Below are positions 26,261 to 39,300 of a stretch of DNA of 64,000 bases, one piece after another (the first letter of the stretch is position 1; the number at the start of each line of letters is the position of its first letter). Origin of the DNA: Cinclus cinclus (lineage: Eukaryota; Chordata; Aves; Passeriformes; Cinclidae); assembly GCF_963662255.1 (NCBI RefSeq), contig NC_085047.1, positions 98,587,619-98,651,618 on the forward strand, given 5' to 3'. Made by a program: the position numbers and the translations under genes. The notes beneath the pieces are model-generated. The model was given only the letters and a program-made list of their open reading frames with translations, did no database searches and was not told the DNA's origin.

Positions 26261-29200
26261 TTTGTTGTTGCTGTACGATTTCAAGAATTTGAAACCAACA
26301 CAAAGGTAAAAGCAACAAACAAGATTATGAGGCCTAATCCTTTCAAACAGGTTTTTATTCTGCCAGTTTGCAAGGCCCCCATATGTTCCTGGTGCTCATG
26401 TCTGGCTAAAAACAGCTTGCAACATCTGCACCTTGCAATGCCACAAGAGGCTGCTGAGATTAAATAATGTGCAATCACTCTGCCCATTGCTGTGCACTAA
26501 AGAAGACATTGCTTTTCAACACTTGATGGGTTTGATAAAATCTCTGCTAGGTCACATTAACATAGGTTTTTATTATGCTAATGGAACACATGACTCATAA
26601 ACTAAAATCTTTTTGGAAAATCATGTGGTAGGTAAGGCCAATGAAATCTCCTAATCTTTAAAGGCTCAATAAACATTTCCTTGAAAAAATCTGTTCCATT
26701 TTGCAAATACATATCACTTATATCACTGTCTTCTATGAGTCAAAACATAGTATTTGAGAATTTAATCTATTCAAATACTCCTGTGCTTCACAAAACACAA
26801 GATAAATTAAAGGCCTCATCTTTGTCCCAAAGCACAGTTATACAAACAGCCTGTAAATTATTGCAAAATCATCCAGGCTTGGGAAAGGTCCAGAAAAGTC
26901 AAGCTCCCTTGAAGAATGAGTGCTGGTGTAATTGCATCTGCCTAAAGCTATTCTGCCCCTACTCTTTGGGACAACTGAAGGAAGAAAAGGGCAGCACAGA
27001 CATGTAGAACATTTTCTGTTTCCATATGAGAGACAACACTTCACCAGCCTAATTCAACATCAGCCTGACCTAGCTGGAAGATTAAAAGGAGCAGAAGATC
27101 TTTAAAGAACAAGTCAGAATGACACGTTTGTTTATTGAAGTTCACGCCTGAATGTGCTCAGACATAGTATACAGGTTGCCCTCTATTATTTAGATTATGG
27201 TACTATAGGTCTGAATATGCTCTGCAAATAACTCCATCACCAAGAAGAGAAAAGGCAACACACAAACAGAAGAGTGTAAACAGAAACACTGTTCTGGGAA
27301 AAAGTGATCAGCCTGACAGAACATAAACTTCTAACTGCACATCTGCTTTCTTCGAAAAATTTTATGAAACCATAATCTAGACTAAAAGACTTCTCTGGTT
27401 TCTTCCACCAACCAGTCATGTATTTTTCCTCTCAAGTCTGCAACTCCAGCTGCATTTTCTCTCTGGCACTCCCATTAATAGCTAACATCTTTCCTCCACT
27501 CAAATGAGCAGATCACTTACCAGGTAACTACCTAAAATACCATAGCAGATGACTCAGCAAAGAAGATAACTGTAAAACTGCACATTTTGCCTCTGAAAAA
27601 ACTGAATCTGTCCTTTTTCCCTGTACTTCTTGTCCACAGTGGTAAGCACAATCATAAGCACATATTTAATAAGATGCAGACTGCAGTTTTTCTGATATTC
27701 TTTAAAGCATTCTTCTAATAGGTTGGATGTTTGGTAGCTCCAAAATAAACATTAAGTGGTACATCCTGACTTAAGTAACACTGTGCACTTAAATTACTCT
27801 TAAGCATGTCGAAGCTATTCTTGTATGCCTGACCTCTTTCTCCTGAGCCTCCAGCAGAAAATCTTGCAGATGTCTTATAGAAAAGCCTCGTTCTTCTGTC
27901 TTTCATAGAACACAGAAACTGTTGACAACTGCATCGAATGTTGAATGTAAATGCAAATCTATAGGCAATTATCAACCTTGATTTCTGTGGTTTCAAGCCC
28001 AAGTGGGTTATGTGAATGGTGCACAGGCTGGAAAATAAAAACCCTCAAAGGTCACAGTTTTATGAAAAAGAATTTAATGCAGGATGGAGAGTGCAATTTT
28101 TATCTTATGCCTTATTGCTATTGTTAATGACTTTGTTCTGTACTCATTTAGGTGAACACCATTATCAGATTAGCTGTCTCTTTTTCACTAGTCTTTTGCT
28201 CAAAGCCATTTGAAACCACTAAGATCAAAACCAATTATGTCTGCTTTTTCTATCTTAGCAACTTTCATCTGTGTGTTTGGATTTAGATGGGTCTATCTTA
28301 AAAGAACTCAGTGCTTTTGCACAAAAAGATCATATTGCAAATAACATGGCAAATATAGTATTAGAGTGTCTTAATTCTGTTTGTTTAATTACTTCTTTAA
28401 GCTTCATGAAACCATGTAGCACTGCCACTTTACAACCTTTTGCTTCCCCTGGTCCTTTATTTCCACTCTACAATTATTACCAGATTCCTCAGGCATAAAC
28501 TCTCACAACTTGGCTGTTGGTACAGGTAATCCCTCTCTTCTTCATTTCCCTGATGTTGTTTCTGTAAGAACCAAAATGAGTTCTGAAGTAAAAGTCAGTC
28601 ACTTCAGCTACATACTCTGTCCTATTGAATCAACATACAGAATACTGTTCCTGGACAGGATGAGAATGAAGGAGAAGGGGAAAACTAATTTAAGTAGCCA
28701 TTTAAGCATTACATGTGCTTAAGGACTACATGGAAACTCCTTTACTAGTGCCATCCTAGATAACCACTTACAAATTATTGAAGAGTTAAAATGCAGTCGA
28801 TGGTAGAAGTGTGCTATAGTCGGACTCTCTGCCACCCTCATTTCAGATGCCACAGCCAGCTCAGTGGATTACAGGCAGCAGAATGGTTTCCAGCAGGCAC
28901 TACAAGCCCAGGATGCTCTGGGATCACACAGCTGCTCCCAAGAGTCAGCGACTACTGCGAAATAATTATTTCAGATGAATGAAATGCCACCTCAACACTG
29001 TACAAAGAAGCACAAGCCTTGCTGTGTGAAATCAAAGCATTCACCGGAAGGTATCTAAACATGGATGTACAAAGTACGGGGCCACAACAATTAATCTTCA
29101 TTAAGACTGACTTCGCCAAGGCTGTTATCTAGGATGACATCCTGTTCCCCTTGACATCAGTGGCAAAATTATTAATATAATGTCTCCACTAGGAAGAGAC

Positions 29201-31693
29201 TAAGTACAGTACAGATGATTCTGTGTTAGTTTGAAGCCTTGCACTAAAGTTGCCTTATCTCATTCTACATTGTATTTAAGTGTAGTTATATCAGAAAGAT
29301 CACATTTTACAAAACACTGGTTGAGATATCAAAACTACTTAATGGTAATTAATATAACAATTACATGGCAAAAGACAGTCATTTCTTCATATCCTGTCTC
29401 ATTCCCAAGGCTGGAAAACCATGCATTCAGGATCAGTACTGCAAGACAACCCCTGTGGGAACACTGGAAAGCTGATATTCCACTCAGGGGAGACAAAATT
29501 CACACCCACAGCAGAAATACTTCATCTAGCAAGAAGGCATGAACCCATGCCTAGGTAAAGGTATACATTTCAGACTATTACAGTGGTGACTTCTATTTGT
29601 CAGAGTAAAAACTAACTTTACTCTAAGGATAAACAGAGAACAGAACAATGAGCATGCTTTCACAGCAGTATTAAAATTGTTAAAATAAATGGAAAATATT
29701 TCCGGATCAACCTTTCCAAGTTTTGTAAGTGCCTCAGGATACTATTTCATTATTTAGAATATTTCAAAAGCATTCTCTTACAAAAACCTCATGTGTAATG
29801 GAGATGTATTTAATTCCTTTTCTGACATTAATAAATCTGAATGCAAATAAATTAATAAACCTGAATACAAAGGCATTGCCCAGCAAAATATTCATTCCCA
29901 ACATACAGATGCTATACTGAAATTTTTAAAGTTAGACAGCTTCCCTAACATGCATCAAAATCTATGGTCAGATTTTTTTGATTTCCTATTTCAGCAGATA
30001 CATGTATTTCTTAAGGGATCTATCAGGAAGAATTGCAATTAAACTAGATGGGGCCAAATACCTTTTTGGAGGCATCAAAAAAGAGACAGAAGACTTTAAA
30101 AAGCCCAGACCCAACTTCAGAATTGCAGTTGAAATTTTGTCAGTCTTCACATAAACAGATTTTTGTGTGTTTTCATGTGTAAGAGAGAATTAAGCCATAT
30201 TGGAACACTCCAAATTTTGCTGCAGGTGACAAGAAGTGCTGTCACAACCATGACTGCATGAAACAACAAGCTGAAAAACTGCAGTAATTAAACCATCTGA
30301 AAGCATAGTAATGAGCTAAAAAAGTTTCATCAACCTGAACACAGAAGATCTGGGATATCCTGACTTCATTAAGAGGAAAATTATTTTCCCTTCTACTGGT
30401 TCATTTACTGCACATTTCAAGAGGCTGATGCTATGTTTTTCAAAGTCTTAAAACTTGCTCCTGTTTCACTGGGAACAACATGAGCTCTGCAAGCTAATGG
30501 CAGCTGAACCAAAACCCAGTACAATAGCTGCTCAAGTATTATGTTTAATGGCAAAGCTACCTCAAATAGACCCCACTCCAATCCCCGTGACCAAGACAAA
30601 TGTGCTCCCAACAGCCCTTGGTGTTCAGCCTCAGTGGGAAGGTGGACAAAGAACCTCAGCCCTCGACACACTGAAGAATGGCACATACTCTGAGTTTTCC
30701 TGTGCCACAGGTTATGGAAAAGGGGGACTCTGTCCTGGGGACAACTCTTCCTCATTACTGCAGGCTACAGTAATCCATTCATTCTCTGAGTGCTGTTTAT
30801 TCAAGCCATGTCCTTCCTAAATGTAAAGCTTCCAGTGAGATTCTGATTATTGAAATAGTGCTCTTTCTCCTAGGCCTAATGAGATTAGTGTTAAGCAAAC
30901 CAAATAGTAAGGCTGAAACTGTATGTGAACTGTACTTAAACAATATGAATGATCCTGAAGAAGTACAAAATATCCCGGTGAAACAATGAGGATTTCTGCT
31001 TGCACAGCACAAAAGTTAACCATTTTGGCATGCAATTAGAAGTATCAATGTGAACACAGCCAGTGCTTTGAACAGTTAGAAGTGGCATCTATTTGTATTA
31101 TTTTCCATATAAAAGAAAAAATGGCACCATTTTAGAAGGAAGGAAATTACCTAATATTTAAAAGAGAGAATGCATGTGAAAGAGTACACATTGTAATTTC
31201 CAAGCCTGCAAAAATTGTATCTGCCTAAGTATTGTACACAAAGCTAAAAATACATATTTGAGTACTTTAGTTTACTTCCTGGATTTTGAGCTGTTAAGAC
31301 TCATGCAGATTACATGATCTGACAAGGATACTATCAGAATCTCATAACAAAGTTAAAAATCAAATCATTCTGTAACTCCAAGAACTAAGACCTGACTAAC
31401 AGCAGAGTCTTTAACTCAATATAACACCCTATTCTTACTGTTTCAAGTGCTTCATACCAGTCTTTCCTTTAAATTTGTACAACTGACAGAAAGAAAAATG
31501 AGGTCTGCTGCACACAGGAAAACAGTCATCCAACTACCTACATACCCGATCTGGCTGGAAAACAATTCTAGGGCATTATTTCGTTCTTTTGGGGGGAGAC
31601 TGAGGCTGCGTGTGATTCACTTGATGGGTACAAAATGCAGGAAATCTCCAAATACTCACATTTGGAGAGTAAAGTGATAGCTCTCAGCTATCT

Positions 31694-31726
31694 CAGCTGA
31701 AACTCAGCTGAAACACAGCTGAAACA
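31694..31726. repeat. 11-bp imperfect tandem triplication
   Basis: Three copies of cagctgaaac followed by t, a and a (31694-31704, 31705-31715, 31716-31726). Each contains the palindrome cagctg, an E-box. It lies just upstream of a CR1 copy and is probably slippage. Confidence 0.85.
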
Positions 31727-31788
31727 CAAAGGACTTGGGAAGAAGTCTGTACTAACTGACCTGGAACAAGAGTTTGAACTAGGCTTTC

Positions 31789-32660
31789 ACACAATCACAG
31801 AATCATTTAGGTTGGAAAATACCTCTGAGATCATCATGTCCAACCTTTGACTGGACACCACCATGTAAACTGAACCACAAGCACTGTGTTCCACATCATC
31901 CTTTCCTGAACAACTCCAGGGACAGTGACTCCATCACCTCCCTGGGCAGCACATCTGAATGCTCAACAACCCTTTCAGTGAAGAAGTTACTCAGATTGTC
32001 CAGCCTGAACCTGCCAAGGTGCAACTTGAGGGTATGTCCTCTCCTACTGCTGGTTGCAGAGAGCAGTAGGATCCTCCTTGACCTTCCTCTTTCTCCAGGT
32101 TAAACAACCCCACCTCTCTCAGCCACTCTTCACAGAACCTGTGCTCCAGGCCCTTCCTCAGCTCTGCTGCCATCCTCTGGACATATTCCAGCATCTCAGT
32201 GTCTTTCTTGTGGTGAGGGGTCCAGAACGGGACATAGGACCTGGGTGTGACCTCACCTATGTCCAGGTCAGGGGAAGCATCACTTCCCTTGACCTACTGG
32301 CCACACTATTTTTGGAATAGGCCAGGATGCCACTGGTCTTCTAGGCCCCCTGGGCAGTGCTGGCTCATGTTCAGCCACTGTCAACCCTTGGGCCCTTTTC
32401 CACAGGGCCACTTTCCAGCCACTCTTCCCCAGACTGTAGAGATGTATGGGCTTGCTGTGGCCAAGGACCCAGCACTTGGTCTTAATGAACCTCATGCTGC
32501 TGGGCTTGGCCCATGGATCCAGGTTCACCCCATCCTAGACACCTGCCCTATTCAGGAGACCACTGTCTACTCCAACGTTTCCCCCCATACCATACTGAAC
32601 CTCAGCAGAGATTGCCAGCCCCCTCCAGAGCCATCTGCAAACTCACGACATGAATGGCTA
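31789..32660 (-). mobile_element. CR1 LINE fragment, about 0.87 kb
   Basis: The left edge acacaatcacagaatcattt is the complement of the CR1 3' end. Further CR1 complement segments follow in order: aggttggaaaatacctctga, catcacctccctgggcagc, agcctgaacctgccaag, ctttctccaggttaaacaac, agctctgctgccatcctctg, cttcccttgacctactgg, gcacttggtcttaatgaacc and ggcttggcccatggatccag. The element is on the minus strand and reaches into the reverse-transcriptase region before it is truncated or decays near 32660. The 184-codon plus-strand frame at 32247-32801 is antisense to it and is not a gene. The right boundary is uncertain by about 100 bp. Confidence 0.9.
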
Positions 32661-35600
32661 CTCTCAGAGCTGACCTCTAACAGAGACCACCCACCAACTC
32701 TGTACTGTGACCATGTGTGCTTCCTCATGCACATTCTCTTTTTCATAAACTGGCTGAGATTAAGGCTGAAAAAGGGCTGTAGGAGCCATTTTCTTATTTA
32801 AGGAAGTATTCTTTGAGTCATAGTTTATATCACCAGTCAGCAGTGCTGCAGTGGAAGAGACAAAAGAGCTCTAGAAGGCAGGGACAAGCTCATTTCACGC
32901 ATGCAGCAAGAAAGCAATTAGCTTTTAGAGAACAGGAGTTTTTACTTCTTTTGCTGCATAATCACTTTACACTTCAGTTTTATCACTCACACTGTGCTCA
33001 CATGTGCAAACAGTACCCTGTGTACACACTGATGTCATGCAGCCCGGGACAAGTCTGTACCACTGAGTGAGTTACAGTGCTCTGCCAGTCTACTCCAGTT
33101 TATTGGGACTCCTTTTCTTGATTTGTTTGTTGGGGTTTTTATAAGATCTGGCATATCAAGTTCCACCCACACCAGCAGCTGCTCTGCTGATTCTTTTTCT
33201 TTCTGCAAAGACAATTCTCTATGGAAAGTTCAGAAAATACACAAAGTCTAATAACAAGGGAAAATACTGTGAGTACAAAGAGGTGGCTTTGCACTCCTTA
33301 GTATTATGAATAATTTTCATCTATGCAATTATTTTTCCTCTTCTTTCTACGCAATGAAGCACAATGTGATCCCACTGTGCAAAGTGTAGCATGCGACATA
33401 ACCTTAATGCAAAGCACTATTTTGGCATTTCTTACAAAAATGTTACTGTTTGCACACGACTGCTGATTCATCATTAAGTTCAATACCAAAAAGAGTTTAA
33501 ATATTTTTTGAGAAACCACTTCAACTATACTGGAACTATACAAACAGCTCTGAATGGATACAAAGCTATAGGTCAGACTGATGGATCTTTGTACGTACCT
33601 GGATAGATCATTAAAGAGCACCTTGAAGCTCACCACTGTCTATTATTAACATGGAGGCTTGTTTAAAATGTGACTTCTAAAGTAGGAAATATATAATGGA
33701 TCCACACAAATAAAAACATTGTTCTGCAACATCAATTTTCAGGAAAAAGGTATATTTCTAAACTGCCTCTCCAACCTGAAGGACCCCACGTTCAAACTGT
33801 GCCCACCAGACATTCCACCACTTCTTTCTTTGTTTTGACACAGCACATTTACTTTGGACAGAAAAGGGGGAAAATAGCCATAAAGTTCCCACTGTTATGA
33901 AAAACAGAAACAATTGCTAGAGTTACAAGCTCCTCACAGACTGAGCCAGATAATGAACAGCTCTGGGTCTCTACTTTCTTGTATGCAGTTAACCCAATTT
34001 AAAAATGCAACAGTAACACAGCCATGGACATATAACCTGGTGCTTACAAAAACTCCTATTTGCCAAAACGAGCCTATGCAGCAGCAGCTGTCATGCCATC
34101 AGATTTCAAAACCCCTTTCATCCTCAGCATATTTTGCTCACAACTGGCTGGGTTATGTGCCCTTCATGCACAGAGCATATGAAAAAGGATAGGTATGCCA
34201 CCACAGACTCCAAAGCAAACCACCTGACAAAGCCACTCAAATACAAATCAACCTAATTACACAGTTTGGTTTCCAAACGTTAATGTCACTTCTCATTCCA
34301 AAGTTGCATTACTCTCAGTCTTTATGAAAACAGGCACGGTCATTAAACTGGTCTGAAGACAAACAGTATTTGACGACTCTCAGTTTGTTGATGGATTTCC
34401 AGAGCTTGGTAATCCCTGACAATGCTTGGTGGTGCCAGCTTTTTTCCCCACTGAATCAAAGATATTCACTTCTCTTCAAATCCACCTAAAGCCCAAAAAC
34501 ATTAAACCTGATGTCACCATGAACACCACATTCAGACGATGTTCTCCATCACACTTACCTCTATCCTATGACACACAAGATTATTCGGTTTCCTCACCCA
34601 TTAACTGAGCTCTCTTTTGTCTTTGGTGTTCTTTAGTATTTGATCAAACCAGGCTTGAATTAAGGATGCAGATCCAGATATGCTGCATATCATAAAATAA
34701 ATTAAGAATAATGTTGTTGACCTGCAGCTGTGTACTAAGCAGCTGAGAGTGAGCCCAGCTGGAGCAGCTGCGACTCCCAGGACACCTTTTGCTGCCAGAC
34801 GTCATGAATCTTAAAGAGAAAAAAATATCTTTTCTCCACTTTGACGCGAGCTGAGAGCCAGACCCAAGGAAAAGCTCAGTCACACAGACAAGCTGTGACT
34901 GGGTTCCCTGCTTCTTACTCCACAGATGTGCTGAGATAGTGCAAGGAGCTGTGAGGAAGGTGCAGATCTTCTCCCCAAAGTCCTTCAACCTGGGGATGTG
35001 CAAGCTCAGAACCAACTGCAACTGCCCCAAATCTCCCTCTATCAGGAGCAGCCAAGAGTGCTGAACACAGCTGCTGTGGCACCTCAGAACACAGCAAAGA
35101 GCTCTCAGCAGCTTCTGCCTGACCTTCTCACACAGAGCTTTTAAAACACCTTTGGAAATTTACTCAGGCAGGCCAGCTATATTTATAACACAATTTTGAC
35201 AACAGCAACACCAAGACTGAGCACTTTACACAGCCTGCTAGGGGAAAAAAAATCCTTGATAAAGGCACTGCTTCATAAATAATGTCTGTCATGCTCACAG
35301 TCCCCATACAGAATGCTGTCATCTATAGTGCGTGGGCAGAGAGCATAGGAAATTTGTGAGAAACAAACAGTGAATCACCAATTATTCTGATGGCAGCTCT
35401 GCCCTGTGTGGCTTTTCACCAAGTCATTCTTCAGAGTGACAAGTTTGTTTGTCAGCTGGCACGACCTAGTGCTTCATCAGATTGCACACAGAACCAGGGG
35501 CTAAAGTTCACAGCAACAGCAAAGGAGATTATGTAGTGTAACTTTCTGCATCTTTTTTTCCTCCAAATATCTACCCAACTGCTTTGTCCATCTCTAAATC

Positions 35601-35681
35601 AGCAGGCTGAAGAGCTGCCCACCAACCAGGATATGAGAGCCCCAGCTCAAAAACTCAGTCCCTCCTGGGTTGACACCTTGG

Positions 35682-35707
35682 CCATTAGCCTGGGTCCATT
35701 AGCCTGG
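35682..35707. repeat. Short tandem duplication (12-14 bp)
   Basis: ccattagcctgggt (35682-35695) is followed directly by ccattagcctgg (35696-35707). It is a local slippage duplication with no functional sign. Confidence 0.85.
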
Positions 35708-36343
35708 TTCCTGGTAGCACCAAACTGGGACATCAGATGCCCCTAATTTTTGAGCCTTATGAAAGCCCAGGGAAATCAATGCAGCATTTTCAGAACGTCT
35801 TAGATCTGACATCAAATCCTTAAATTATGCAGCTCCTCACCTCCATTTCCAGCCTCTTTCCACACGGCTGCCCAGGGCTGAAAAGTGCAAAAGACCAGCT
35901 GGTATGCTGCACATTAGGCATTAAACCATACAAGATTTCCAAGGCAAAAAAGCTGCCTTATCTGCAGAGAGATCTGAATAACCTCAGCAAAGTACTGTCA
36001 CTGACTGTCAAGATGCTGCAGCCAAAGAGCAGGGTCCTGCTAGTCCTCTTGTAAATATGCTGTACATTTGTAGTCCTTGCAATCTTTCTTCAAAAATAAG
36101 TTTATTTAGTCCACATATCCCTTGTACCAAAATTCACTGAGTTTCCTTAATGTGCAAAACTCGGGGGTTGTGCTCCTTCTTGAGCCTGGCTCACTCAAAC
36201 CATGTGATGAAGGAACTGCAGCTCTGCACAGCAGCTGCCCTGCAAACAGAGTACCTAAAAATCACCAACCTTTCTTGGTGGCCTGCATAAAGATAAAATG
36301 TAATGTCTGTGAAGTACTGAGATAGTCTGTGTCGTGTCCCACG

Positions 36344-36354
36344 CCCCCCCCCCC
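36344..36354. repeat. Poly(C) run of 11
   Basis: Eleven consecutive cytosines (poly-G on the ARHGAP6 transcript strand) in otherwise AT-rich intron. It is mainly notable as a likely spot for length polymorphism or sequencing error. Confidence 0.9.
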
Positions 36355-39300
36355 TTTTAACTTCTGAGCTCCAGAGACTGTCTTCTCCTTTATCTTAGAA
36401 TTTTTTTTAAAAAGTGAAACAATATTGGAACTATAGGTACAAATTCATATTTATTGGAACTACAAGTTGACAGTTACCTTCTTAGAAACTGAATTCTGCT
36501 TTGAACCTGGATTCTTCAGGTTATTCACTATACACTAAAAGTGTTCTGTGCAAAAAAATCCCAAAGTTTTTTCAGGTACACACTGTCTATGCTGTCTAGT
36601 CGAATTTATTTGTATATTATTTCTATTAGCTGCATCTATTAGCACATCTAGGGACTTATTTTTCCATTTAAAACTACTTTTTTAGCAATGCACAGCTTTA
36701 TCTTTAGAAACATGCTATTAATGTTTTAACATTTAATATAATTAAATGTTATAACACAAAATGTTCACAGCTTGTGGAGAAGTTATATAAAATATACCCC
36801 ATCAGCAACAAAAAGGAAGAAAATGATCATTTGTTTTGTTCTTTGGATTAATTTTTCTCCAGAGCACTCCAAAATATTCATGTTAAAATTCTGAATTGAG
36901 CTTGGCCTAAACTCTCACAGAAAAATTACACTCTTCTGAGATCGTAACTTTGTCATTCACAGACAAGGAGTATGAGACTTTTAGTTTCTTTCTTAATTGT
37001 GCAAAACTCCAAGGACTCACTCACACTCTGGAGAGATGCAGGAGAGCCAAATTAGCAGGCATTGAGAATTCCTCTGGCTCATCTCTTGTTACACCAATGA
37101 CCAATTCTAGACATAAATGTCTCATGGGACTGTCAAAAATAGCTTCAGAAAGAGAATTGACCTAAAATCTCAGTTTTTTTCTGGGGAAAAAAAACATAGG
37201 ATTTTGTCTTAAAAGAACACTTATGAAAGATATGTTTCCTGTGGACAATAACAATGGCTTGATGAAAATCTAAAAAATGTGTGCAGCTAAGAATGATGTT
37301 TTTGGTCCAAAATGTGCTTGTGTGCCTCATGGTGGTTGCCACTCAAGAACTTTGTATGTATAACTGTGTATTTTCCCCTTTGCAAGCAGGAGTTCCTGAA
37401 ACAGATTCCTTCCTTCACTCCCAGGGATGGCATCATACCACCAAAAGTCCTCCAGGCTCATTAGAAAGAACCTGGGATATAAAACCCCCTACAAAATAGC
37501 TTCTAGGAGACACAGCAGAGCTATTGTGAATTAAAACATGCTGGATCTTTGCATTTCCATGAAAAGTAACTGAAAAACACTGACTCATTTAGGCTTTCCT
37601 GTACTCTTTCTTGAACTCTACCATGGAGCCTAAGAGACAGACTGAGCATCCGCAGTCATACGAGGTCATATGCACTAGGTTCAGCTGAAACAGCTCACTC
37701 AGAAATGGAAGTAAATAAGACAAGTACAACAACCTCTATTAAATTTACACTTTATATGATGCTAAGACTTGTGAAAATAGAGAAGTGGTTGCAAATTGCA
37801 CATGCAAAAAAAGGCACTTTAATTTTATCTCTGCTGTCTGGTCCAGTAACCACAAAACACCCATCTGCTCCAGACACTCTCTGCCTGTGCTCACAATCTC
37901 CAAAAAGCAGAAAGCAAATAAAAACCAATTAAACATATTTAACTTGGAGGTTTTTATCTCTTGATTCTAAGTGTTATCCATCACCAGGAACTGATAACTC
38001 CAAGAGAGATGACGTAAATACTCTGACAAGTTATATTAGACTCTAATAAAAGCCCATACATTGAGACAGATGAAGGGAGAACATGCAGCCTCATTCCTCT
38101 TTCCAGCTAAGGAAAACATCATAAGGAGCTGCAGAGGCTGAAAGGCTGATGAAGAATAGAAATGCCATCCTGGAGGAACCAAAGCTGGGTTTGCTCTGAT
38201 ATGCTGGTGCTGTTGCTATAATCTGCGAGAAGAATATGCTCTGCATTTTCTCAAAGACTTTTAAAAGCAGTCAAACATATTCTGAGATCCTGAAAGCACC
38301 ACTTTACAGCTTTGTTTTGATAAAAACACAGAGCAGATTTTATTTGTAGTGCAGCTCCAAAATCCAGGTGTGACAAGAAGCATTAGGCACAGCCCACATT
38401 TCACTGGTCCTTGAACCACAAGGACAAGCTCCCACCTTTGGAGGTGTTTAGCTATCTGACCTGCAGAAAGCAGAGCATAGGGAGAACTATGGACTTAACT
38501 GGTATTTTGGAAAATGTTGCACTAGATTTTTAAAAAGAGGGTGCAGGAAGAGTTGCATGGCTAGGGAGAAGCTCGCAGCAGCTCCCCAAATGTTCAACCA
38601 CAGCTCCAAGTCCTATTTCAGAAACAAGCTCAAAGACCGCAGGCCCTATTCCTAAAGCATTTGAAAAGACACGTCTCCATCCACAGTCTGCGAAGGAAAG
38701 ACAAACATAAACAAACTCAAAGGCAGACTGAAAACCTATTTTTAGATAAATGAAGAGCATGAAAGCTTTCCAATGTCCTCTCCTTTACCCCCTCTTCTAT
38801 TTCTTGTCTTCCCCTGCCCTTATTCCCTGTATGCCTTGGCTGCTGACTGTCAATGCTCTCTGCTCATATTTAAAAATTTTAATGGCAATCTAGCAAGCAC
38901 TCCCAATGCAACTGCTTTAATAAGTCTGTGTTAAGCAGTCAAAACAGCTCCTCTTGTCAACATTATTATTACTGCAATTAAAATATACATTAGTCAGCTC
39001 AAAGATCTACATAAGCCTCCTTGAATTTTCCCTTTTGTTATTGATTGAGCAAAGCGTTTAGTGAAAAGAGGAGGAGCCAGGAGTGTGGACTTTAGAGCTG
39101 GTATGAAGCTCCTGAAGAAAAAAAGGCACGCAGACACAAGAAGTCAAAGAACTTTCACTGCAGTATCCTTGTAAAACCAACAATTGCCTGCCAGGTTGAG
39201 CTTCCTGCTGGATCTCACACTGTTGCTGTACAAAGAACATCCCCATCCCACAGACACATAACAGCACTGCATATTGCTTTTGAACTTTTATCAAACTCTA

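Noticed and set aside
32247..32801. 184-codon plus-strand open frame
   Set aside because: It is antisense to a minus-strand CR1 fragment and has no protein similarity of its own.
36727..36751. 11-bp palindrome taacatttaat/attaaatgtta
   Set aside because: Purely AT-rich and expected in this composition.
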